DNA of 64,000 nt from CAWAPD01 sp963783865 (GTDB taxonomy: Bacteria > Actinomycetota > Thermoleophilia > UBA2241). Shown here in pieces: positions 40,431 to 48,756 of the stretch. The notes beneath the pieces are model-generated. The model was not told the origin of the DNA. It saw nothing but the letters and a program-made list of their open reading frames with translations, and made no database searches. How positions within the stretch are numbered: the first letter of the stretch is position 1; each line of letters begins with the position of its first letter. Location: positions 1 through 64,000 of the forward strand of contig CAWAPD010000003.1 of NCBI GenBank assembly GCA_963783865.1, given 5' to 3'. The position numbers and the translations under genes were made by a program.

Positions 40431-43337
40431 ATGAGCCCCGCCGTCCTGCCCGAGGCCACCCGCGAGGGACTCGCCGCCGCGCGCGAGCTGGCGCGCCACG
40501 TCGCCGGCACGGTCACGGCGGCGCCGCTGGCCCGCTGGCTGTACTCGACCGACGCGTCGATCTACCGCGTCGTGCCCGACGCGGTGCTGGTCGCCGCGTC
40601 GGTCGACGACCTTGCCGCCGCGGCCGTGGTGGCCGGCGACTACGGCGTGCCGCTCTGCATGCGCGGCGCCGCCACGAGCCTGGCTGGGCAGACCCTCGGG
40701 CCGGGCATCGCCGTCGACTGCTTCCACCTCGACGGCATCGTGAGCATCGACCCCGACGCTCGCACAGCGGTCGTCGACCCGGGCGTGATCCAGGCGTCGC
40801 TCAACCGCGCGGCGGCGCCGTGGGGCCTCGAGTTCGGGCCGGACACGTCGACCGTCGACCAGGCCACGATCGGCGGCATGGCCGGCAACAACTCGTCGGG
40901 CTCGCGCTCGATCGTCTACGGCGAGACCAAGGACAAGCTGCTGCGCGTGCACGGCATCCTCGCCGGCGGGGAGACCGCGGCCTTCGGGCCGTCGCGCGGC
41001 GACGACCTGGCCACGGGGATCGAGGGGGCGTGCGGGCGGCGGCTGGCCGCCGGGCTCGCGGCGATGCGGTCGCGCGCGCGCGACCGCATCGCCGCCGACT
41101 TTCCCCAGACCAGCCGCCGCGTCTCCGGCTACAACCTGCCCGAGCTGCTGCAGCCCCAGCCCAACCTGGCCCGCCTGCTGGCCGGCTCGGAGGGCACGCT
41201 GGCGCTGTTCGCCCGCCTCACGGTGCAGCTCGACGAGGTCCCCGAGACGAGGCCGCTGGCGGCGCTGACCTTCCCCAGCCTGCGTGCGGCGCTGGAGGCC
41301 AACCTCGCCATCCTGGGCACCGGGCCGTCGGCGGTCGAGCTGATCGACCTGGCGCCGCTGCGCGGCTCGCCGAACCTGCGCCGGTTCACGAGGCTGGCCG
41401 CCGTCCTCGATGGCGACGACCCCTGCGTGTTGCTGGTCGAGTACCAGGGGAGCGTCGACGAGACGCAGGCCGGCCTGGCGCGGCTGCGCGGCCTCGAGCC
41501 CGAGCTCGGCGCGACCCTCGCGCTGTCGTTCGCCGACCCGGCAGAGGTGGCCGAGGCGTGGCAGCTCCGCCGCGCCGCGCTGCCGCTGCTCATGGGCGCG
41601 CCCGGGGTGGAGCGGCCGGCCTCGTTCGTCGAGGACACCGCCGTGCCCGTCGAGCGGCTGGCCGACTTCGTCGACGACTTCCAGCAGGTCGTGGCCGGGC
41701 ACGGCGCCCGCGCCTCGTTCACCGGCCATACCTCGGCCGGCTGCATGCACGTGCGGCCGCTGCTCGACCTGAAGACGGCCGACGGCGTCGATCGCCTCAA
41801 GGCGATCGGCTTGGCCGTCGGCCGCCTCGTCAAGGAGTACCACGGCGCCCTCTCGGGCGAGCACGGCGACGGCCTCTCACGTTCGTGGTTCAACCCCGAG
41901 CTGTTCGGACCCGAGACCTATGCCGAGCTGGTCGCGCTCAAGGACCTGTTCGACCCGCGGCGCCTGCTCGGCCCCGGCCGCGTGGTCGAGGCGCCGCCGA
42001 TCGACGACCACCTGCGGTTCGGCGCCGGCTACGCCGACCGGTCGCGCTGGGCGCCGCGGCTGGACTACGCCGGCGAGAGCGGTCGAGGCGGCGCGGGCGG
42101 GGAGGGCGGCGAGGGCGGTTTCGCCCTCGCCGCCGAGCGCTGCTTCGGCGCCGGCCTGTGCAAGAAGCTCACCGGCTCGATGTGCCCGACGGCGATGGTC
42201 GGCCGCGACGAGACGCTGACCACGCGGGCCCGCGCCAACGCCCTGCAGGCGATCGTCGCCGGTGCCGTGCCGCTGGCGGCCCTCGGCGCCGAGGAGTTCG
42301 AGGAGGTCATGGGCACCTGCCTCGCCTGCAAGGCCTGCAAGGCGGAGTGCCCGGCCGCGGTCGACGTGGCCGCGCTCAAGGCCGAGTGGCAGGCCGAGGT
42401 GAACGCGCGCGAGGGCACGCCGCTGCTCTCGCGCGCGGTCGCCGACGTGCGCCTGCTGTCGCGCCTGGCGGCGCCGGTCGCGCCCGCGGTCAACGCGCTG
42501 GGGCGCGGGCCGCTGGCCCGCGCCCTCCTGCCCCTGGCAGGCGTCGACCGGCGCCGCTCGCTGCCGTCGTTCACCGCCCGGCCGCTCTCCCGGCGCGCCC
42601 GCGCCACCGGCTCGCGCGCCGACGCCGACGTCGTCCTGGTCGCCGACTGCTTCATCGAGCACAACGAGCCGCACGTCGGCGAGGCCGCCGTGCGGCTGCT
42701 CGAAGCGGCCGGCCACCGCGTCGCCGTCGTCGACGCCGGCTGCTGCGGGCGCACGGCGCTGTCGGTGGGGATGATCGACAAGGCGCGGCGGCGCGCCCGC
42801 CGCATGGCCGGCGCGCTGGCCGGCGACGCCCGGGCGGGCCGCGCGATCGCCTTCGTCGAGCCGAGCTGCCTGGCGATGGTCGCCGACGACTGGCAGCGGC
42901 TGCTGCCCGGCGACGCCGCCGCCGAGGCGGTCCGCGCCGCCGCCCGCCCGGCGCTGTCGCTGGTCGCCGACGCGGCGGCGGCCGGCCGCCTGTCGTTCGA
43001 GAGCGGGGGAGAGGCGCTGCTCCATCCGCACTGCCACGAGCGCGCCGTGTTCGGCCCCGACGAGAGCGAGCGGGCGCTGCGCGCCGTGGACGGGCTCGAC
43101 CTCCGGGTGCTCGACCACGGCTGCTGCGGCATGTCCGGCTTCTTCGGCTACAAGAAGGCGCGTTACGAGCTGAGCGTCGCCGTCGCCGAGCGAGCCCTGC
43201 TGCCGGCGGTGCGGGCGGCGGGGCCCGGGGTCGCCGTGCTGGCGACCGGCACGTCGTGCCGGTCGCAGATCGGCGACCTCGCCGCCCACCGCCCCCTGCA
43301 TCCCCTCGAGTTCCTGGCCGGTCGGCTGGTCACCTGA
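40431..43337 (+). CDS. Fused FAD-linked oxidase and Fe-S (GlcD-GlcF-type) dehydrogenase
   Basis: The 968-residue protein combines an FAD-binding-4 domain (about 40-260, with MRGAATSLAGQTLG and IGGMAGNNSSGSRS), the FAD-oxidase C-terminal domain (to about 530, with GHTSAGCMHVRP and SGEHGDGLSRSW), a ferredoxin-like part with CFGAGLCKKLTGSMCP and CLACKACKAECP, and two CCG domains (DAGCCGRTAL and DHGCCGMSGFF). The layout equals that of YdiJ-type D-2-hydroxyacid dehydrogenases. It should oxidise a D-2-hydroxyacid such as lactate, glycolate or 2-hydroxyglutarate. ATG 40431. A Gly/Glu-rich linker (GRGGAGGEGGEGG) marks the joint. Confidence 0.9.
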   Translation: MSPAVLPEATREGLAAARELARHVAGTVTAAPLARWLYSTDASIYRVVPDAVLVAASVDDLAAAAVVAGDYGVPLCMRGAATSLAGQTLGPGIAVDCFHLDGIVSIDPDARTAVVDPGVIQASLNRAAAPWGLEFGPDTSTVDQATIGGMAGNNSSGSRSIVYGETKDKLLRVHGILAGGETAAFGPSRGDDLATGIEGACGRRLAAGLAAMRSRARDRIAADFPQTSRRVSGYNLPELLQPQPNLARLLAGSEGTLALFARLTVQLDEVPETRPLAALTFPSLRAALEANLAILGTGPSAVELIDLAPLRGSPNLRRFTRLAAVLDGDDPCVLLVEYQGSVDETQAGLARLRGLEPELGATLALSFADPAEVAEAWQLRRAALPLLMGAPGVERPASFVEDTAVPVERLADFVDDFQQVVAGHGARASFTGHTSAGCMHVRPLLDLKTADGVDRLKAIGLAVGRLVKEYHGALSGEHGDGLSRSWFNPELFGPETYAELVALKDLFDPRRLLGPGRVVEAPPIDDHLRFGAGYADRSRWAPRLDYAGESGRGGAGGEGGEGGFALAAERCFGAGLCKKLTGSMCPTAMVGRDETLTTRARANALQAIVAGAVPLAALGAEEFEEVMGTCLACKACKAECPAAVDVAALKAEWQAEVNAREGTPLLSRAVADVRLLSRLAAPVAPAVNALGRGPLARALLPLAGVDRRRSLPSFTARPLSRRARATGSRADADVVLVADCFIEHNEPHVGEAAVRLLEAAGHRVAVVDAGCCGRTALSVGMIDKARRRARRMAGALAGDARAGRAIAFVEPSCLAMVADDWQRLLPGDAAAEAVRAAARPALSLVADAAAAGRLSFESGGEALLHPHCHERAVFGPDESERALRAVDGLDLRVLDHGCCGMSGFFGYKKARYELSVAVAERALLPAVRAAGPGVAVLATGTSCRSQIGDLAAHRPLHPLEFLAGRLVT

Positions 43338-43514
43338 CCGCTGCGCGGGCGCCGCCGCCCCCCTCCTCCGCCGCCGCCCGCCGCCCCTCGGGGGAGCCGG
43401 CCCGCCGTGGCTCCACGGGTCGACGCAGGGATTCGGTTCGGCTGCGAGAAAGCTCACCCGGTGGTCCTCCAACGCCCGCAAGGTCGCCTGCGAGCAGCCA
43501 AAGGACTAGAATCT

Positions 43515-43838
43515 ATGCAAGGTTCGGAGACATCGTCCGCCCGCCGCCGCGGCTCTGCCGCGGGCGGCGCGGCGGTGAAGCGAAAGGGCAGGACGGCCAC
43601 CCCGAAGAAGACCCCCAGGTCGATCGCGGTCGACCTCGATCTCTGCAAGGCGTGCGGCATCTGCGTCTCGATGTGCCCCGAGAGCGTCTTCGACAGCGAC
43701 GCGCTCGGTCAGCCCGTGGTGGCGCGCCTGGACGACTGCATCTCCTGCTCGTTCTGCGAGCGTCACTGCCCCGACTTCGCCATCGAGATCGACTACGCGC
43801 CCCGCCGGGCGCCGGCCGTACGGAAGGGCCGCAGCTGA
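43515..43838 (+). CDS. korD: 2-oxoacid:ferredoxin oxidoreductase, ferredoxin (delta) subunit
   Basis: The 107-residue protein has two 4Fe-4S motifs, CKACGICVSMCPESV near residue 44 and CISCSFCERHCPDFA near residue 76, after a basic, Ala/Lys-rich N-terminus. It carries electrons from the oxidoreductase to ferredoxin. The start is uncertain: ATG 43515 lies only three bases behind a TAGAAT hexamer (43507-43512); if that is the -10, translation would start further in, for example at GTG 43574. The stop shares one base with the korA start (TGATG). The gap 43338-43514 shows no gene. Confidence 0.85.
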   Translation: MQGSETSSARRRGSAAGGAAVKRKGRTATPKKTPRSIAVDLDLCKACGICVSMCPESVFDSDALGQPVVARLDDCISCSFCERHCPDFAIEIDYAPRRAPAVRKGRS

Positions 43839-44998
43839 TGGCGCAGCGCCGCCTGGTGCAGGGCAACGAAGCGGTCGCCGAGGGCGCCATCTACGCCGGC
43901 GCCCGCTTCTTCGCCGGCTATCCCATCACGCCGTCCACCGAGATCGCCGAGGTCCTGTCGCGGCGCATGCCCCAGGTCGGCGGCGACTTCATCCAGATGG
44001 AGGACGAGATCGCCTCGATCGCGGCCGTCATCGGCGCTTCGCTGGCCGGCACCAAGGCGCTCACCGCCACCTCGGGCCCCGGCTTCTCGCTGATGCAGGA
44101 GAACATCGGCTTCGCCTCGATGGCCCAGGTGCCCTGCGTGATCGTCGACGTGATGCGCGGCGGCCCGTCGACCGGTCTGCCGACCGAACCGTCGCAGGGC
44201 GACGTCATGCAGGCCCGCTGGGGCACCCACGGCGAGCACTCCATCATCGCGCTCGTCCCGAGCTCGGTCATGGAGTGCTTCACCCTCACCGTGCAGGCGT
44301 TCAACCTGGCCGAGCAGTTCCGCACGCCGGTGATCCTGCTGTCGGACGCGACCGTCGGTCACATGCGCGAGGCGGTCACGCTGCCGGCCCCCGGCGAGCT
44401 GCGCGTGGCGCAGCGGCGCGACCCCGACGTGCCGCCCGAGGACTACGACGAGGTCGCCTCGACGGTCGACAACATCCTGCCGCGCCCGGCGCTCGGCTCG
44501 CCCTACCGGGTCCACGTGACGGGCCTGGTGTACAACCGCAGCCGCGGCGGGCTGCCGGCCACCGGCGCCCCCGCCGTGGCCGAGGACCTGGGCCGCTACC
44601 TGCGCGAGAAGATCTACCACCACCGCGACGCCCTCACGATGGTGGAGGAGCTGGAGATGGAAGACGCCGAGGTCGCCATCTTCGCCTACGGCTCGGTGGC
44701 GCGCTCGGCCAAGGCGGCCATGCGCTGGGCCCGCGCCCAGGGCGCCAAGGTGGGCCTCGTGCGGCCGATCACCCTGTGGCCGTTCCCGACGCCGGCCGTC
44801 GACGCCATGGCCGAACGGGTGCGCACCGTGATCGTGCCCGAGATGAACATCCGCCAGATGTCCTGGGAGGTCCAGGCGGCGGTCAAGGGACGCGCCAAGG
44901 TCGTCGACCACGGCCGCGTCGACGGCACGCTGATCCGCCCCGAGGAGATCCAGGCGCTGATCAAGAAGGAGTTCCACTACCACCGCTGGGAGTCGTGA
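43838..44998 (+). CDS. korA: 2-oxoglutarate-type ferredoxin oxidoreductase, alpha subunit
   Basis: The 386-residue protein begins with GNEAVAEGAIYAGARFFAGYPITPSTEIAE, the pyrimidine-binding domain of 2-oxoacid:ferredoxin oxidoreductases, with ALTATSGPGFSLMQENIG near residue 77. The C-terminal domain has VEELEMEDAEVAIFAYGS near residue 270 and VRPITLWPFP. With korB it forms the catalytic core that cleaves a 2-oxoacid to acyl-CoA and CO2, reducing ferredoxin. The subunit order D-A-B-C matches KorDABC-type enzymes for 2-oxoglutarate; other 2-oxoacids cannot be excluded. Its stop shares one base with korB (TGATG). Confidence 0.92.
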   Translation: MAQRRLVQGNEAVAEGAIYAGARFFAGYPITPSTEIAEVLSRRMPQVGGDFIQMEDEIASIAAVIGASLAGTKALTATSGPGFSLMQENIGFASMAQVPCVIVDVMRGGPSTGLPTEPSQGDVMQARWGTHGEHSIIALVPSSVMECFTLTVQAFNLAEQFRTPVILLSDATVGHMREAVTLPAPGELRVAQRRDPDVPPEDYDEVASTVDNILPRPALGSPYRVHVTGLVYNRSRGGLPATGAPAVAEDLGRYLREKIYHHRDALTMVEELEMEDAEVAIFAYGSVARSAKAAMRWARAQGAKVGLVRPITLWPFPTPAVDAMAERVRTVIVPEMNIRQMSWEVQAAVKGRAKVVDHGRVDGTLIRPEEIQALIKKEFHYHRWES

Positions 44999-45885
44999 TG
45001 ACCGCACTCGTCGACGAAGAACTGCTCGAACGCTCGCCCCAGGACACCCGGCTGCCGAAGGTGACGTCGCACGCCACCAGCGAGATCCGCCGGCGGCTGG
45101 TGTCGCCCAAGACCCTGTGGTGCGCGGGCTGCTCGAACGGCATCGTCACCCGGGCGCTGATCGACGCGATCCTGTCGCTCGAGCTGGACCCCGACAAGGT
45201 CTGCGTGGTCGCCGGCATCGGGTGCGCCGGGCGCATCACGGCCTACCTCGACTACTCGACGGTGCACACCACCCACGGCCGGGCGTTGGCCGTGGCGACG
45301 GGGGCGAAGCTGGCCGACCCGTCCCTGCACGTGATCGTGGTGATGGGGGACGGCGACTGCGTAGCGATCGGCGGCAACCACCTGATCCACGCCGCGCGCC
45401 GCAACCTGAACCTCACGGCGCTCGTCTTCAACAACTCGATCTACGGCATGACCGGCGGCCAGATGAGCCCCACCACCTTCGAGGGCGAACGGTCGACCAC
45501 GAGCGTGTACGGCAACATCGAGCAAGCCTTCGACATCTGCGAGCTGGCCCGTGCCGCGGGGGCGACCTTCGTCGCCCGCGGCACCCCGTACGGGTACGTG
45601 AGGCTCTCGCAGCTCATCGCCGGCGGCATCGCGCACGAAGGGTTCGCGTTCGTCGAGGCGATGGTGTCGTGCCCCACCTACTACGGCCGCCAGAACGGGA
45701 TCCCCAGCCCGTCGGCCATGATGAAGCGGCAGCACTCGCGGGCCGTGCCGGTCGACCAGTTCGACCGCGAGGGCCCGCGCCTGCACGACCGCTACCCGGT
45801 CGGGGTGCTCCACCACGTCGAACGCCAGGACTACACGGCGGCCTACAAGGAGGTCGTGCGGCGTGCCTGCTGCAGCAAGGACTGA
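44998..45885 (+). CDS. korB: 2-oxoglutarate-type ferredoxin oxidoreductase, beta subunit
   Basis: The 295-residue protein binds thiamine diphosphate and one 4Fe-4S cluster. CAGCSNGI near residue 42 and GIGCAGR near residue 74 hold cluster Cys, and VMGDGDCVAIGGNHLIHAARRN near residue 115 with VFNNSIYGMTGGQ is the ThDP-Mg motif. ATG 44998 overlaps korA by one base. korC starts 23 bases before its stop, so the three are tightly coupled. Confidence 0.93.
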   Translation: MTALVDEELLERSPQDTRLPKVTSHATSEIRRRLVSPKTLWCAGCSNGIVTRALIDAILSLELDPDKVCVVAGIGCAGRITAYLDYSTVHTTHGRALAVATGAKLADPSLHVIVVMGDGDCVAIGGNHLIHAARRNLNLTALVFNNSIYGMTGGQMSPTTFEGERSTTSVYGNIEQAFDICELARAAGATFVARGTPYGYVRLSQLIAGGIAHEGFAFVEAMVSCPTYYGRQNGIPSPSAMMKRQHSRAVPVDQFDREGPRLHDRYPVGVLHHVERQDYTAAYKEVVRRACCSKD

Positions 45886-46444
45886 GATCCGGCTCTCGGG
45901 GTCGGGCGGCCAGGGGATCATCCTGGCGGCGACGCTGATCGCCGACGCCGCCGCGGCGGCCGGCGCCGAGGTGGTGCAGACGCAGAGCTACGGGCCGGAG
46001 GCGCGCGGCGGAGCCTCGCGCGCCGAGGTCATCGTCTCGGGCGCCGAGATCGACTTCCCCGAGGTCACCGTGCCCGACATCACGCTCTGCCTGTCGCAAG
46101 AGGCGTTCGACCGCTACGCCGCCACCACCGGGCGGGGCGGCCTGGTGCTCTACGACGCGCGGCTCGTGGAGCCGCGCGAGATCGCCGGCCTGCGTCTGGT
46201 CGGCGTGCCGTTCACCGAGCTCGCCGAGCAGAGGCTCGGCAAGGCGATCGCCGCCAACGTGGTCGCCACCGGCGCCCTGCAGGCCCTGACCAGGGTGGTC
46301 GGGCGCCGCGAGCTGACGGCGGCCGTGAAACGGCGCGTGCCGGCGCGCTTCCTCGACCTCAACCTCGACGCGCTGCGCCTCGGGTTCGCCGCGGTCGAGG
46401 AAGCGCGCCCGCGCCGCCGCCGCTCGGCCGCCCCCTCCCCGTGA
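45863..46444 (+). CDS. korC: 2-oxoacid:ferredoxin oxidoreductase, gamma subunit
   Basis: The 193-residue protein has the gamma-domain signature EIRLSGSGGQGIILAATLIADAA at the N-terminus, QTQSYGPEARGGASRAEVIVS near residue 41 and a C-terminal basic tail. It completes the four-subunit enzyme. GTG 45863 lies within the end of korB. The stop overlaps the start of a 59-residue membrane protein (GTGA). Confidence 0.92.
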   Translation: MPAAARTEIRLSGSGGQGIILAATLIADAAAAAGAEVVQTQSYGPEARGGASRAEVIVSGAEIDFPEVTVPDITLCLSQEAFDRYAATTGRGGLVLYDARLVEPREIAGLRLVGVPFTELAEQRLGKAIAANVVATGALQALTRVVGRRELTAAVKRRVPARFLDLNLDALRLGFAAVEEARPRRRRSAAPSP

Positions 46445-46620
46445 ACGTCGCCATCGTCGTCGCCGGCGTCGTCGGGCTGGCCGTGGCGGCCTTCTTCTTC
46501 GGCGAGCTGGCGATCGACGCCGGCCGCCGCCGCCAGGTCCTCGACATCGCCGTCGCCGCCGCCGTCGTCGTGGCGACCGTGTGGCTGCTGCTCGTCTACG
46601 GCGACGCGCTGCTGCAGTAG
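46441..46620 (+). CDS. Small two-helix membrane protein behind korC
   Basis: The 59-residue product, too short for usual ORF cut-offs, starts at GTG 46441 overlapping the korC stop by four bases. It has a first helix VAIVVAGVVGLAVAAFFF, a charged hinge GELAIDAGRRRQVLD, and a second helix IAVAAAVVVATVWLLLVY, ending at TAG 46618-46620. The coupling suggests co-translation with the oxidoreductase; I recognise no family. It could anchor the enzyme or serve another membrane task. Confidence 0.6.
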   Translation: MNVAIVVAGVVGLAVAAFFFGELAIDAGRRRQVLDIAVAAAVVVATVWLLLVYGDALLQ

Positions 46621-46755
46621 CACGACGCCCGCGACCACTCTGCGATAAGCTACTGCCGCCTAAGGCTGGCGGGCTCCCATGCCGATACGGACAGCGCCGG
46701 TGGCACGGACTGGCTCACGCGTGCCGGCGGGAGCGGTCATGACACGGAAGGCGAC

Positions 46756-47343
46756 ATGAGCAGCAAGCGGATCCTGGTGGTCGACGACAACGCCGACGTC
46801 CTGCACCTCGTGGACGAGGCGCTGAGCGCGGCCGGCTACACGGTGACCTGCGCGCCCGACGGGCGCAGCGCCCTGCGCGAGGGCGCGCTCGTGCTGCCCG
46901 ACCTCGTGCTCCTCGACATCGGGTTGCCCGACATGGACGGCTTCACCGTCTACGAGCGGCTGCGCAAGAAGCCCGTGGCGCTGGCCTCCCCGATCATCTT
47001 CCTCACCGCCGCGAGCGACATCGACTCCCGCCTGCACGGCTTCGAGCAGGGCGCCGTGGACTACGTGGTCAAGCCGTTCCACGTGCGCGAGCTCATCGCC
47101 CGCGTCAAGGTGCATCTGAACGAGCGCGAGCCGGTGCAGGGGGACATCCCCAACCCGATGACCGAGCGCGAGCGTGAGATCGTGGCCCTGCTGGCCAGCG
47201 GCAAGACGTACAAGCAGGTCGCCACCGCCCTCAAGGTCTCGCAGAGCACGATCCGCAACCACCTGCACAACGTGTACCACAAGCTCGACGTGGTGGACCG
47301 CGCGCAGGCGGTCATCGTCAGCCGCGAGAACGGCTGGATCTAG
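46756..47343 (+). CDS. Response regulator with LuxR-type DNA-binding domain
   Basis: The 195-residue protein has a receiver domain with Asp10-Asp11 (ILVVDDNADV), phosphorylation site Asp54 in LVLLDIGLPDMDGF, and Lys in DYVVKPFHVRE near residue 107, followed by a GerE/LuxR helix-turn-helix at about 133-195 (MTEREREIVALLASGKTYKQVA, then KVSQSTIRNHLHNVYHKLDV). No kinase gene is adjacent. The 135-bp leader 46621-46755 contains no gene; I see no clear promoter. A strong hairpin follows the gene. Confidence 0.9.
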   Translation: MSSKRILVVDDNADVLHLVDEALSAAGYTVTCAPDGRSALREGALVLPDLVLLDIGLPDMDGFTVYERLRKKPVALASPIIFLTAASDIDSRLHGFEQGAVDYVVKPFHVRELIARVKVHLNEREPVQGDIPNPMTEREREIVALLASGKTYKQVATALKVSQSTIRNHLHNVYHKLDVVDRAQAVIVSRENGWI

Positions 47344-47376
47344 CAGAAGGCCGGGGCGGCGCGCCCCGGAGACGCC

Positions 47377-47419
47377 GTGAGCCGCGGGGCCGGCCGGAAG
47401 GACCGGTCCCGCGGCTCAC
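47377..47419. terminator. Bidirectional hairpin between the regulator and the 73-residue gene
   Basis: GTGAGCCGCGGG (47377-47388) pairs perfectly with CCCGCGGCTCAC (47408-47419), and an inner GGCCGG/CCGG part can extend the stem. The convergent gene on the minus strand ends at 47445, so the hairpin can serve both. Confidence 0.7.
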
Positions 47420-47444
47420 GCCGCTGAGGCCTCTTGTACGCCGC

Positions 47445-47666
47445 CTACGCCGTCGTCTCGAACGGCATGTCGGGCAGCGACCACCAGCCCGTGCGGACCC
47501 GTCGCTCGACCGGACGCTCGCCCGCCTCGGACCCGCGGCGGTCGACGACCACACGGATGTCCGGGCGACCGGCGTAGCGTTCGCTCAGCCGGCTGGCGAA
47601 GAAGTCCTCGAGCGCCCTCGGGACGACGATGGTCTTGACGTCGTCTTGCCTGGCTGCATCGGCCAT
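47445..47666 (-). CDS. Small protein of unknown function
   Basis: The 73-residue protein has a strand-helix beginning DVKTIVVPRALEDFFASRLSE, an IRVVVDRRGSEAGERP segment, and ends RTGWWSLPDMPFETTA. It is soluble and has no Cys. ATG 47666 is preferred over ATG 47672 because AGGAGG lies six bases before the former. I recognise no family. The 47667-47884 region upstream contains no other gene I can support. Confidence 0.55.
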   Translation of the reverse strand: MADAARQDDVKTIVVPRALEDFFASRLSERYAGRPDIRVVVDRRGSEAGERPVERRVRTGWWSLPDMPFETTA

Positions 47667-47884
47667 CCTCATCCTCCTGGTTCACGCTTCTCGCAGGGCA
47701 GGTGTTCGCCATGCCGCCGCCAGACTCCTGCCGCCGGGCGTTCGCCCGGCGGACAACGGCGGCGGGCGAGGGGAAGACGGCGGCGGGGCGGGGCCGAGTC
47801 CGGCCCGCCGCCGTCCCCGATCGCTCACCCTGCGCCCACCCCGTCGAGTACAATCGTCCTCGACCCCACGTGCAAGGAGAGTCG

Positions 47885-47959
47885 GTGGACCGCGTGAGCG
47901 TGACGATCGACAGCGGACCGACGACCTCGCCGACCGGCGCTGCGGGGAGGCGGGCGTGA
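47885..47959 (+). CDS. Possible 24-residue leader peptide before the PHP gene
   Basis: A short open frame from GTG 47885 (MDRVSVTIDSGPTTSPTGAA and four more residues) has AAGGAG at 47874-47879 before it, and its stop overlaps the GTG of the PHP gene by four bases. A TACAAT hexamer at 47849-47854 may be the -10. It may simply bring ribosomes to the next start. Support is limited to the ribosome site and the overlap. Confidence 0.3.
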   Translation: MDRVSVTIDSGPTTSPTGAAGRRA

Positions 47960-48756
47960 GCCCGCCGCCCACGCCTCCCGACCACCACCTGCACACCACC
48001 TTCTCCGACGGCGACGGCGAGGTCGAGGACTACGTGCGCCGCGCGGCCGAGCTCGGCGTGCCCGAGATCGGCTTCACCGACCACCTCGTCCCGGCGAGCT
48101 TCGACTATCTCGGCTACGGCATCGCCCGCGGCGCGCTCGACGACTACGTCGAACGCGTGCGCGCCGCCGCCACGCTCGATCCCCGCGTGCGCGTGCTGCT
48201 CGGCGTCGAGGTCGACTTCGTCCCCGGCGCCACCGCCGAGATCGAGGCCCTGCTCGACCGCTGCGCGCCGGACTACGTGATCGGCTCGGTCCACTTCGTC
48301 GGTGGCTTCGGCTTCGACGAGACGCGCAACCGCGACAGCCGTGAGTGGGAGCGGGCCGACGAGATCTATCGCGGCTACTGGGAGCTCGTCACGCAGGCCG
48401 CGGGCTGGGGCCGCGTCGACGTCGTCGGGCACCTCGAGCTGCCCAAGAAGTTCGGGCGTCGTCCGGCGGCCGACCTGTCGGCCGCCGAGGACGCCGCCCT
48501 CGCCGCCGTCGCCGCGGCCGGCCAGGCCATCGAGATCAACACGTCGGGGCTGCGCGGCCCCGTCGGCGAGACCTACCCGTCGCTGCGCATCCTGACCAAG
48601 GCGTGCGCGCTGGGCATCCCGCTGACCTTCGGCTCCGACGCCCACCGGCCGGCGGACGTGGCGCGCGATTTCGCCGCCGCGGTCGCGATCGCCCGCCGGG
48701 CGGGTTACGACCATAGCCTCAGACTCTCCGATGCGGGTACGATGCCCCTGCCATGA
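47956..48756 (+). CDS. PHP-domain phosphoesterase (histidinol-phosphatase-like)
   Basis: The 266-residue protein has the metal-binding motifs of PHP enzymes: DHHLHTTFSDGDGEV near residue 9, GFTDHLVP near residue 36, GVEVDFVPG near residue 80, GSVHFVGGFGFDE near residue 109, VVGHLELPKKF near residue 154, and FGSDAHRPADVARDF near residue 228. This is the pattern of HisK-type histidinol phosphatases, though related enzymes act on other phosphates. GTG 47956 follows GGGGAGG. The stop overlaps the next gene (ATGA). Confidence 0.88.
   Translation: MSPPPTPPDHHLHTTFSDGDGEVEDYVRRAAELGVPEIGFTDHLVPASFDYLGYGIARGALDDYVERVRAAATLDPRVRVLLGVEVDFVPGATAEIEALLDRCAPDYVIGSVHFVGGFGFDETRNRDSREWERADEIYRGYWELVTQAAGWGRVDVVGHLELPKKFGRRPAADLSAAEDAALAAVAAAGQAIEINTSGLRGPVGETYPSLRILTKACALGIPLTFGSDAHRPADVARDFAAAVAIARRAGYDHSLRLSDAGTMPLP

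Noticed and set aside
46621..46755. Riboswitch in the leader of the LuxR-type regulator
   Set aside because: I could not match the stretch to any known riboswitch core, and no terminator or ribosome-site-masking helix is evident.
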